From: RCIO01 sp040880025
GTDB taxonomy: Bacteria > Pseudomonadota > Alphaproteobacteria > Rhizobiales > Rhizobiaceae
Assembly (NCBI GenBank): GCA_040880025.1
Contig: JBBDJD010000014.1
Coordinates: forward strand, 1-64,000
Length of the DNA stretch: 64,000 nt
Direction of reading: 5' to 3'
The position numbers and the translations under genes were made by a program. The notes beneath the pieces are model-generated. The model saw only the letters and a program-made list of their open reading frames with translations, ran no database searches and was not told where the DNA came from. Numbering within the stretch: position 1 is the stretch's first letter; the number at the start of each line of letters is the position of its first letter. Of this stretch, positions 27,065 through 34,135 are shown one piece after another.

Positions 27065-28168
27065 ATGCTTGATCCGATCGTGAATTTCTTCACCCGCGTT
27101 TTCCATGCGATCGGGCGCGGGATCGGCCTGCTGATTGCCTGGGCGTTGTGGCCGTTCCTTGCTTTCCGGAACTGGCTGCGAGGCCGGGGCTGGTTCGTGA
27201 AGATTCCGGTTTTTGCGATCCTTCTGGCGATTGTCGCCAGCTATGGCTATCTGCTGGCAATCACACAGTTCTGGTCCCCCCGCGATTCAAGCTACGCTGC
27301 CGCCTATTCCGTGGAGGCCTATGAGGCCGCAGCCGGCGAGCGCCTGGCAGACAATTCCTGCCAGCGATCGGCCATGGTGGACGTCACCGCGTCGCTGCTG
27401 GACGACAACGCCAACCAGAGCGCATGGGTGTCATCAAATCCGCTCTACAAGGCGGGTTTCTTTTTTCTCGTCGACTGGAAGGACACGCCATTTTTTGACA
27501 ACCGCGCGTCGTTCCAGCTCGGCACCAACCAGGCGATCCGCCGGACCGCGGTCGAACTCGTGGACCGGCTGGGGCGTGTGCGCGGTACTTCGTCGGTGAA
27601 CCAGAATTTGCAGGAGGCGCGCGAAGCGGCGAATTACCGCGAGACTGCCTGGTATTTCACGCTCAGCCCGCCATTTCTTCAACCCTCGACGCAGTCGCGC
27701 CTGAGGGACGCTCGAGCCAGCCTGCTCGCTTTCAATGAAGAACTGCGGCTCTGCCGAGCCGACTTCGACGCGCGGGCGGACAATCTCATGCAGTTTCTCG
27801 ATCGGGTGACGGCTGACATCGGCTCAACCTCCGAAATCCTGCAGCGGCGGATGGAGGAGGCGAACTTCACCGGCTTCGACCGGCGCGCCGACGACCGCTT
27901 CTGGTTCACCTATGGCCAGCTATACGCCTACCACGGCATCCTGGTCGCGGCCCGCAGCGACTTTCGCGAGGTTACGCAGCAGCGCAATCTCGACGCCCTG
28001 TGGAGCCGTATCGAAGAGCAGATGCGCAGTGCGCTCACAATCCAGCCGCCAATGATCGCCAACGGCAGTTCGTCGAGCCTCATCAAGTCGCATCTGGAAT
28101 CGATCGGCTTTGCTCTGCTGCGGGTGCGTTCCAACCTCGTGGAAATGCGCGAGGTGCTCGACCGATAG
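27065..28168 (+). CDS. Inner-membrane protein, DUF2333-like, fifth gene of the AAA+ operon
   Basis: A 367-residue protein with an amphipathic/hydrophobic N-terminus (IGLLIAWALWPFLAFRNWL) and a membrane helix at about 43-65 (FVKIPVFAILLAIVASYGYLLAI), then a large, mostly helical domain that should face the periplasm. The pattern (PLYKAGFFFLVDWKDTPFFDNRASFQLG; DRFWFTYGQLYAYHGILVAARSDF) agrees with the DUF2333 family as I remember it; no function is known to me. It follows the fourth gene by 17 bases and supplies the only clear membrane anchor of the operon. Confidence 0.82.
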   Translation: MLDPIVNFFTRVFHAIGRGIGLLIAWALWPFLAFRNWLRGRGWFVKIPVFAILLAIVASYGYLLAITQFWSPRDSSYAAAYSVEAYEAAAGERLADNSCQRSAMVDVTASLLDDNANQSAWVSSNPLYKAGFFFLVDWKDTPFFDNRASFQLGTNQAIRRTAVELVDRLGRVRGTSSVNQNLQEAREAANYRETAWYFTLSPPFLQPSTQSRLRDARASLLAFNEELRLCRADFDARADNLMQFLDRVTADIGSTSEILQRRMEEANFTGFDRRADDRFWFTYGQLYAYHGILVAARSDFREVTQQRNLDALWSRIEEQMRSALTIQPPMIANGSSSSLIKSHLESIGFALLRVRSNLVEMREVLDR

Positions 28169-28183
28169 CTTTGGCCCTGCGCC

Positions 28184-28215
28184 CCTGACGCGGGACAAGC
28201 CTGACGCGGGACAAG
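28184..28215 (+). repeat. Tandem duplication of 16 bases
   Basis: The unit CCTGACGCGGGACAAG occurs twice head to tail (28184-28199 and 28200-28215) between the AAA+ operon and the small downstream gene. A short hairpin (ACAAGG/CCTTGT) follows at 28211-28228. It is a recent slippage-type duplication with no other copy noticed in the window. Confidence 0.8.
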
Positions 28216-28264
28216 GGAACGTCCTTGTTTCTCTCACGTTGGTCGTGAAGCAAGGGAGAAGACA

Positions 28265-28498
28265 ATGGCCGACGAACGTAAACGCAGGGACAATCTCAGC
28301 GAAACCGATCTCGCCCAGGACAAGATGGGCAGGAACAGCCTGCAGGGCGATGACCAAAGCAATGTCCGAAATCAGAGGCGGTCGGTCCCGGAGGTCAAAA
28401 AGGAAGCCGATGATGTCGTCGAGAGTTTTCGCAAGCTCGACAAGGATGTCCGCGCCCGCGCGGATCTAAACAAGGGTTCAAGGGGGAAAGGCGCCTAG
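28265..28498 (+). CDS. Small hydrophilic protein, 77 residues
   Basis: A 77-residue, highly charged and probably disordered protein (MADERKRRDNLSETDLAQDKMG ... EVKKEADDVVESFRKLDKDVRAR). GGGAGA precedes the ATG at good spacing. I do not recognise a family; the composition is like small stress proteins. It lies 96 bases after the AAA+ operon and may be on its own transcript. Its TAG overlaps the stop of the convergent gene by two bases (CTAG). Confidence 0.62.
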   Translation: MADERKRRDNLSETDLAQDKMGRNSLQGDDQSNVRNQRRSVPEVKKEADDVVESFRKLDKDVRARADLNKGSRGKGA

Positions 28499-28812
28499 CC
28501 GGCACTTTTCGTCAGCACGTCCCGGTCGATATCGCCTTCGAGGACGGCCCGCTCCCCATCAGCGGGATATTTGCTGTCGGCGATTTCAGTCACGCTGTAG
28601 AGCTTGTCGTTGCGGAAGGCCGAAGCGAAGCGCGTTGACTTGTCGTCGGCCGGCAGCGACCCGGAATTCAGAAAGTCGGCTTCGGCTTCGCTCGCGACAA
28701 GGCGCGCATCTGCCGGTGATGCGGCTCGCACAATGACTGTTCCCTGTGACGGTGCGATATCCCAGTTTGGATCGCCAGGGGCGGCGGCCGGTTCAAGTCG
28801 AAATATCTTCAT
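28495..28812 (-). CDS. Small protein of unknown function, 105 residues
   Basis: A 105-residue soluble protein (MKIFRLEPAAAPGDPNWDIAPSQGTVIVRAASPADARLVASEAEADF). The pattern of two short strands around helices that contain PADAR and AVLEGD suggests a small alpha/beta fold; no known domain is recognised. It is convergent with the 77-residue gene, the stops sharing CTAG, and divergent from the YihY gene. Confidence 0.68.
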   Translation of the reverse strand: MKIFRLEPAAAPGDPNWDIAPSQGTVIVRAASPADARLVASEAEADFLNSGSLPADDKSTRFASAFRNDKLYSVTEIADSKYPADGERAVLEGDIDRDVLTKSAG

Positions 28813-28909
28813 TGTCCACTCCGCGGGCCCTTTTGGCCAACTCCTGTCGCTCGGGATCGTTCCGTAGCTGGACGGAACACAGCCGCGTTTCGGCCATTAT
28901 CCGATAGTG

Positions 28910-29899
28910 ATGAGTGATGAGGAAACCAACGCTGCCGATCGCGGGCGCTCGGCGGCGAAGCCATCGGGCATCCCCGCCAGAGGCTGGAAAGACATCGTTT
29001 GGCGGGTATTCAAGCGCTTTTTCGACGACCGCATAGGTCTCATCGCCGCCGGCGTCGCATTCTACATTCTGCTGGGGCTGTTTCCGGCGCTAACGGCGTT
29101 TGTGTCGCTGTATGGTTTCCTGTTTGACCCGCAGACGATCGCCGAGCAGGTTTCCTACCTGCGCGGCCTGCTTCCCAGCGGGGGAATCGAGGTCATCCGC
29201 GAGCAACTGCAGAGTCTGGCCAGCCAGGACAGGAATACGCTCAGCATCGGCTTCGCAGCAGCATTGCTCGTTGCGTTCTGGAGCGCGAACAACGGCGTCA
29301 AGACGCTTTTCGAGGCGGTCAACGTCGCCTACAGGGAAAGCGAGAAACGCTCAATTCTCAAGACGAACATCATAGCCTTCGCATTCACCGTCGGCGCCAT
29401 GATGCTGATTGCGCTGATGGCCGTTTCGGCGGGTATCGTTCCCCTCGTTCTGTCCTTCCTGCATCTCGACCGCTTGTCGGAATCCATAATCGTCTTCGGC
29501 CGCTGGCCGATCATTTTCGTCGTCGTGGTGTTTTCGATCTCTCTCATTTACCGCTTCGGTCCGAGCAGGGCACCGGCGAAATGGCGGTGGATCAGCTGGG
29601 GCAGCGTGCTTGCAACCACGGTGTGGATCGCCGCTTCGGCCGCCTTCTCCTTCTATCTGCAGAATTTCGCCAACTACAACGCCACCTACGGTTCGCTGGG
29701 GGCAGCCATCGGCCTCATGCTGTGGGCCTGGCTGTCGGCGCTGATTCTGATCGTTGGCGCCGAGGTCAATGCCGAAATGGAGCACCAGACGACATCCGAT
29801 TCCACCACGGGCGAGCCGCAGCCGATGGGCAAGAGAGGTGCGGTGGTGGCGGATACGCTGGGGCGCTCGTTCGGCGGTTCAACGGACCATCCCGAGTAG
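28910..29899 (+). CDS. YihY/BrkB-family inner-membrane protein
   Basis: An approximately 329-residue integral membrane protein with six hydrophobic segments (first at about 47-66, GLIAAGVAFYILLGLFPALTAF, whose conserved AAxxAFYxLLSLFP-like motif marks the family). YihY/BrkB proteins were once annotated as RNase BN, which is incorrect; their transport role is unresolved. ATG 28910 is used, with a GTG directly before it. The C-terminal tail (about 295-329) is hydrophilic. Confidence 0.88.
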   Translation: MSDEETNAADRGRSAAKPSGIPARGWKDIVWRVFKRFFDDRIGLIAAGVAFYILLGLFPALTAFVSLYGFLFDPQTIAEQVSYLRGLLPSGGIEVIREQLQSLASQDRNTLSIGFAAALLVAFWSANNGVKTLFEAVNVAYRESEKRSILKTNIIAFAFTVGAMMLIALMAVSAGIVPLVLSFLHLDRLSESIIVFGRWPIIFVVVVFSISLIYRFGPSRAPAKWRWISWGSVLATTVWIAASAAFSFYLQNFANYNATYGSLGAAIGLMLWAWLSALILIVGAEVNAEMEHQTTSDSTTGEPQPMGKRGAVVADTLGRSFGGSTDHPE

Positions 29900-30085
29900 C
29901 CTGTATCCAGATCCTTCGGCAATGCCGTTGCACCGTGAAAGCGTGATCGCCGCGCCCCGGCCCCGCCGCCGTATGGCTGCTGTCGCTTTCGGTGCATTGG
30001 ATGGCAGTTTCAGGATGGCGCTGGCCTGTGCGTGGGTTTAGTTCCGTCGCCATACGAGCGCCAGGGACCAGCGGCGGGCACGCTC

Positions 30086-30167
30086 TGTATACAATTCGGA
30101 CCGATGACTGTATTGACCTCACGGAAACTCGCCCATATCAGTCAAGAATGAGGGGAAACTGTATACA
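30086..30167 (+). promoter_or_regulatory. Paired TGTATACA sites before fhs
   Basis: TGTATACAATT at 30086-30096 and TGTATACA at 30160-30167, the second touching the fhs start codon at 30167. The inner GTATAC is palindromic, a form used by GntR-family and related repressors. The two sites are 74 bases apart, about seven helical turns. A GAGGGG ribosome site lies between the second site and the rest of the leader. The 267-base gap from 29900 holds nothing else I can assign. Confidence 0.5.
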
Positions 30168-31846
30168 TGGCCGAATTCAAATCCGACATTGAAATTGCGC
30201 GCGCGGCGAACAAGAAGCCGATTATGGAAATCGGCGCCAAGCTTGGCATTCCGCCCGAGGACCTGTTGCCGTTCGGCCATGACAAGGCGAAGCTTTCAGC
30301 TGGGTTCATTGCCTCCAGGCGCAAGGATAATGACGGCAAGCTGATACTGGTCACCGCGATCAATCCGACGCCGGCGGGCGAGGGCAAGACAACCACCACG
30401 GTCGGCCTTGGCGATGGTCTGAACCGGATCGGCAAGAAGGCGGCAATCTGTATCCGCGAGGCGTCGCTTGGCCCGAATTTCGGCATGAAGGGTGGCGCGG
30501 CAGGCGGCGGGATGGCCCAGGTCGTGCCGATGGAGGACATGAACCTCCATTTTACTGGCGATTTTCATGCAATCACCACGGCGCACAACCTGCTGTCGGC
30601 GATGATCGACAACCACATCTACTGGGGCAACGAACAGGGCATCGACATTCGCCGCGTGACTTGGCGGCGTGTGATGGACATGAACGACCGGGCGCTGCGC
30701 CAGATCAACGTGTCGCTCGGCGGCGTCGCCAACGGGTTTCCGCGCGAGACGGGCTTCGACATCACCGTTGCTTCGGAAGTGATGGCCATTCTCTGCCTGG
30801 CGTTGGATCTGAAAGATCTCGAGAAGCGGCTAGGCGACATCATCGTCGCCTATCGGCGCGACAAATCGGCAGTCTATGCCCGCGACCTCAAGGCCGACCG
30901 CGCAATGGCGGTGCTGCTGAAAGACGCCATGTCGCCCAATCTGGTGCAGACACTCGAAAACAACCCCGCCTTCGTGCATGGCGGGCCGTTCGCCAACATC
31001 GCCCATGGCTGCAATTCGGTCGTGGCCACGCAGACAGCGCTCAAGCTGGCTGACTACGTCGTTACCGAAGCGGGCTTCGGCGCCGATCTCGGCGCGGAGA
31101 AATTCTTCAACATCAAATGCCGCAAGGCTGGCCTCAAGCCGGCGGCTGCGGTCGTCGTCGCCACCATTCGCGCGCTGAAGATGAATGGCGGCATCAAGAA
31201 GGACGACCTTGGCACCGAGAATGTCGACGCGGTCAAAAAGGGCTGCGCCAATCTCGGCCGGCATATCGAGAATGTGAAGCAGTTCGGCGTTCCGGCAGTG
31301 GTCGCGATCAATCACTTCGTCTCGGACACCGACGCCGAAATCGAAGCGGTGAAAGCATATGTGAAAGGGCAGGGCGCCGAGGCGATCCTGTGCAAACACT
31401 GGGCGAAAGGTTCGGCCGGCATCGAGGACCTCGCGCACAAGGTCGTTGAACTGGCCGACAGCGGCGCTTCGCAGTTTTCGCCGCTTTATCCAGACGAGAT
31501 GGGCCTGTTCGACAAGATCGACACGATCGTCAAACGCATCTATCGCGGCTCGGAAGCGATTGCCGACAAGAGCGTTCGCGATCAGCTTCATCAATGGGAG
31601 CAGGCCGGTTACGGCAACCTGCCGGTTTGCATGGCGAAGACGCAATATTCTTTCTCGACAGACCCCAATCTGCGGGGAGCGCCGGTGGATCATGTCGTGC
31701 CGGTGCGCGAGGTGCGGCTTGCGGCTGGCGCCGGTTTCGTGGTGGCGATCTGCGGTGAGATCATGACCATGCCGGGCCTGCCGAAATCGCCTTCGTCGGA
31801 AAAGATATTCCTCAACGAGCAAGGCTTTATCGAAGGTCTGTTCTAG
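30167..31846 (+). CDS. fhs: Formate-tetrahydrofolate ligase
   Basis: A 559-residue enzyme that joins formate to tetrahydrofolate with ATP, giving 10-formyl-THF for purine and one-carbon metabolism. The ATP-binding loop PTPAGEGKTTTTVGL (67-81) and family blocks REASLGPNFGMKGGAAGGGMAQV and FTGDFHAITTAHNL are intact, and the length is normal. It stands alone, preceded by a possible operator pair; a GCGCAA/TTGCGC hairpin without T-run follows the stop (31866-31885). Confidence 0.96.
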   Translation: MAEFKSDIEIARAANKKPIMEIGAKLGIPPEDLLPFGHDKAKLSAGFIASRRKDNDGKLILVTAINPTPAGEGKTTTTVGLGDGLNRIGKKAAICIREASLGPNFGMKGGAAGGGMAQVVPMEDMNLHFTGDFHAITTAHNLLSAMIDNHIYWGNEQGIDIRRVTWRRVMDMNDRALRQINVSLGGVANGFPRETGFDITVASEVMAILCLALDLKDLEKRLGDIIVAYRRDKSAVYARDLKADRAMAVLLKDAMSPNLVQTLENNPAFVHGGPFANIAHGCNSVVATQTALKLADYVVTEAGFGADLGAEKFFNIKCRKAGLKPAAAVVVATIRALKMNGGIKKDDLGTENVDAVKKGCANLGRHIENVKQFGVPAVVAINHFVSDTDAEIEAVKAYVKGQGAEAILCKHWAKGSAGIEDLAHKVVELADSGASQFSPLYPDEMGLFDKIDTIVKRIYRGSEAIADKSVRDQLHQWEQAGYGNLPVCMAKTQYSFSTDPNLRGAPVDHVVPVREVRLAAGAGFVVAICGEIMTMPGLPKSPSSEKIFLNEQGFIEGLF

Positions 31847-31915
31847 ACACCGCATCGCGACCGGCAGCGCAAGGGAAACGTTGCGCGCGATTGCGGAACC
31901 AGCCATATCCGACGG

Positions 31916-33235
31916 ATGATCGGTTTCAGACAGGCGTCTCTGGCGAAGTGGGTTTGGCAGCTTAGGCGGGTGACACGCAAGCTGTGGCTGCGGGCTACGC
32001 TGATTTCGTTGCTAGCCGTCGGTGCGGCGCTCGTTTCGCTGTTGGTGTCGCCCTACCTGCCTTCGGGGCTGTCGGCCAAGATCGGTGCGGATGCCGTCGA
32101 GCGTATCCTGAACATCATCGCGACGAGCATGCTGGCCGTCACCACCTTCTCATTGAGTGCCACCGTTGCCGCCTATTCCGCCGCGACCAGCAATGTCACG
32201 CCTCGCGCCACCAAGCTTCTGATCGAGGACAGGACGACGTTGAATGTCCTGGCAACCTTCGTCGGTTCGTTCCTCTTTTCGGTTGTCGCAATCATTACTC
32301 TCGCGATGGGCGCATATGGCGAGCAAGGCCGGGTCGTCTTGTTCGCCGTGACGATACTCGTCATCATCCTGATCGTTGTGACCCTGTTGCGCTGGATCGA
32401 CTATCTGCTGCGTCTCGGAAGGGTCGGCGAGACGACTGAAGAAGTGGAGGAAGCGGTCACGGCCGCCATGCGGGCACGCAAGAAGTGTCCCAACCTCGAC
32501 GGGACGCCATGGGACGATCCGGATCTGCTGCCGGCCAACGCGCAGCCGGTCTGGTCAAAGCGTATCGGCTATGTCCAGCATGTTGACGTCAGTGCGGCTT
32601 CTGCCCGCGCGGAAGAATTCGGCGCGCGCATCTATCTCGCGGCTCTGCCTGGAACCTTTGTCGACCTCAAGCGCCCGCTGGCATGGATTGCCGGCGCCAA
32701 GGGCGATCTCGATCCGGCGTCGATCGCATCCGCATTTACTGTCGGCGACGAGCGGTCCTTCGATCAGGACCCGCGCTTCGGCCTTTGCGTGCTTGCCGAA
32801 ATTGCATCGCGGGCGCTGTCTCCGGGCCTGAACGATCCTGGCACCGCGATCGACGTGATCGGGCGCGGTGTGCGGATCATGTCGATATGGGCGGAACTGG
32901 CCGGGAAAGACATCGAGCCGCGCTATCCGCACGTTTTTGTTCCTTCAATCTCCATATCCGACCTTTTCGACGACCTGTTCTCACCGATTGCTCGTGACGG
33001 CGCCGCGGTCGCGGAAGTCCAGATAAGGCTTCAAAAGGCATATGCCTCGCTCGCTCGTAGCGACGACCTCCGGTTTCGCGAAAGCGCCACGCGCTACTCC
33101 CACATAGCACTCGAACGAGCGAAGACGGCGATGAATTCGCAACATGATATCGAGCGGGTCAAGGCCGCCGCCGCGTTGGTGTCGCCCGAAAAGCGCAGGT
33201 CCTCCGGGAGCAAGCGAAGGAAGGCGGGACAGTGA
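31916..33235 (+). CDS. DUF2254 membrane protein
   Basis: A 439-residue protein with about four N-terminal membrane segments (ATLISLLAVGAALVSLLVSPYL; MLAVTTFSLSATVAAYSAATSN; NVLATFVGSFLFSVVAIITLAMG; VVLFAVTILVIILIVVTLLRWIDYLL), then a cytoplasmic domain with the family block FGLCVLAEIASRALSPGLNDPGTAID. This is the DUF2254 family, of unknown function. Its TGA overlaps the GTG of the next gene, so the two are translationally coupled. Confidence 0.86.
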   Translation: MIGFRQASLAKWVWQLRRVTRKLWLRATLISLLAVGAALVSLLVSPYLPSGLSAKIGADAVERILNIIATSMLAVTTFSLSATVAAYSAATSNVTPRATKLLIEDRTTLNVLATFVGSFLFSVVAIITLAMGAYGEQGRVVLFAVTILVIILIVVTLLRWIDYLLRLGRVGETTEEVEEAVTAAMRARKKCPNLDGTPWDDPDLLPANAQPVWSKRIGYVQHVDVSAASARAEEFGARIYLAALPGTFVDLKRPLAWIAGAKGDLDPASIASAFTVGDERSFDQDPRFGLCVLAEIASRALSPGLNDPGTAIDVIGRGVRIMSIWAELAGKDIEPRYPHVFVPSISISDLFDDLFSPIARDGAAVAEVQIRLQKAYASLARSDDLRFRESATRYSHIALERAKTAMNSQHDIERVKAAAALVSPEKRRSSGSKRRKAGQ

Positions 33236-33933
33236 CTTCGGTGACCGATCTTGTGCGGGGCATGAAGGACATACGCCTGTCTTCCGCCCCGGTGCTGCTC
33301 ATGGCCGTGATCGCCATCGCACTCTATGCGTTCTTCCAGATCGCGGATGAGGTCAGCGAGGCGGAGATCGCGCAATTGGACAACGCGTTGCTGCTTGTCT
33401 TCCGCAATCCCGCCGATATCGCCGATCCGATCGGCCCGCCGTGGCTGGAGGAAACGGTGACCGAGATCACGTCCCTGGGCGGATACCCCATACTGGTAGC
33501 CGTGGTGGCGGCGGTTGCAGGCTATCTTGTTGTCGTGCGCATGTTCGGCCCCGCCCTATACGTCGTGTTGTCCGTTAGCGCCGGCACATTGCTCAGCCAG
33601 GTCCTCAAGTCACTGTATGACCGGCCGCGCCCGGACATCGTCGAGCATCTGGTGGTCGCCCACACGGCAAGCTTCCCCAGCGGCCACGCAACCATGAGCG
33701 CGGTTGTCTATCTGACGCTGGCTGCGTTGATCGTACGCCTGGTCGACGACGTGCGAGCGCGTGTCTACGTCATTTGCGTGGCGGTACTGGTGTCGGTCCT
33801 TGTCGGCATGAGCCGCATCTATCTCGGCGTCCATTGGCCGAGCGATGTTGCCGCCGGCTGGGCGCTGGGCGTGGCCTGGGCGTGCCTGTCATGGCTCAGC
33901 GTCTCGGCGCTACGGGCTATGCGCCGCGGCTGA
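33232..33933 (+). CDS. PAP2-family membrane phosphatase
   Basis: A 233-residue integral membrane acid phosphatase. The three catalytic blocks are complete: K126-SLYDRPRP, PSGH (149-152) and SRIYLGVHWPSD (194-205). Such enzymes dephosphorylate phosphatidic acid, undecaprenyl pyrophosphate or similar lipids. The start is GTG 33232, inside the stop of the DUF2254 gene (GTGA). The pairing suggests a lipid or envelope role for both. Confidence 0.88.
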   Translation: MTSVTDLVRGMKDIRLSSAPVLLMAVIAIALYAFFQIADEVSEAEIAQLDNALLLVFRNPADIADPIGPPWLEETVTEITSLGGYPILVAVVAAVAGYLVVVRMFGPALYVVLSVSAGTLLSQVLKSLYDRPRPDIVEHLVVAHTASFPSGHATMSAVVYLTLAALIVRLVDDVRARVYVICVAVLVSVLVGMSRIYLGVHWPSDVAAGWALGVAWACLSWLSVSALRAMRRG

Positions 33934-33976
33934 ACCGGGTTGCGCGGCCGAGGTTTCGCCGCTAATGGATTTGCCG

Positions 33977-34024
33977 ATGAACACGCATTCGACCAGCAAT
34001 CAGTGGTGGTGGGGCTGCCTATAG
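33977..34024 (+). CDS. trpL: Trp leader peptide (MNTHSTSNQWWWGCL)
   Basis: A 15-codon ORF with three consecutive Trp codons, placed 112 bases before trpE(G). It is the sensor of a ribosome-mediated attenuator: when charged tRNA-Trp is scarce the ribosome stalls on the Trp run. The codons and hairpins that follow form a complete switch. A rhizobial trpL with three Trp codons is known and its peptide also acts in trans in Sinorhizobium. Confidence 0.9.
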   Translation: MNTHSTSNQWWWGCL

Positions 34025-34090
34025 CGGCCTGAGCGAACGCGTACGCGTAAACATGGTGGCCGCAACGGGATGTCCGGGCGGCCATTTTTT
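34013..34090 (+). promoter_or_regulatory. trp attenuator with competing hairpins
   Basis: Region 1 (GGCTGC, 34013-34018) pairs with region 2 (GCGGCC, 34024-34029). Region 2 can instead pair with region 3 (GGCCGC, 34058-34063) as antiterminator. Region 3 with its neighbouring base (TGGCCGC, 34057-34063) pairs with region 4 (GCGGCCA, 34078-34084), followed by six T: the terminator. Stalling at the Trp codons covers region 1 and frees region 2. Confidence 0.88.
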
Positions 34091-34135
34091 GTTTGGGTCC
34101 CCCGGTCCTCCAAGGGCGAAGGACGGAGAGCTGAA

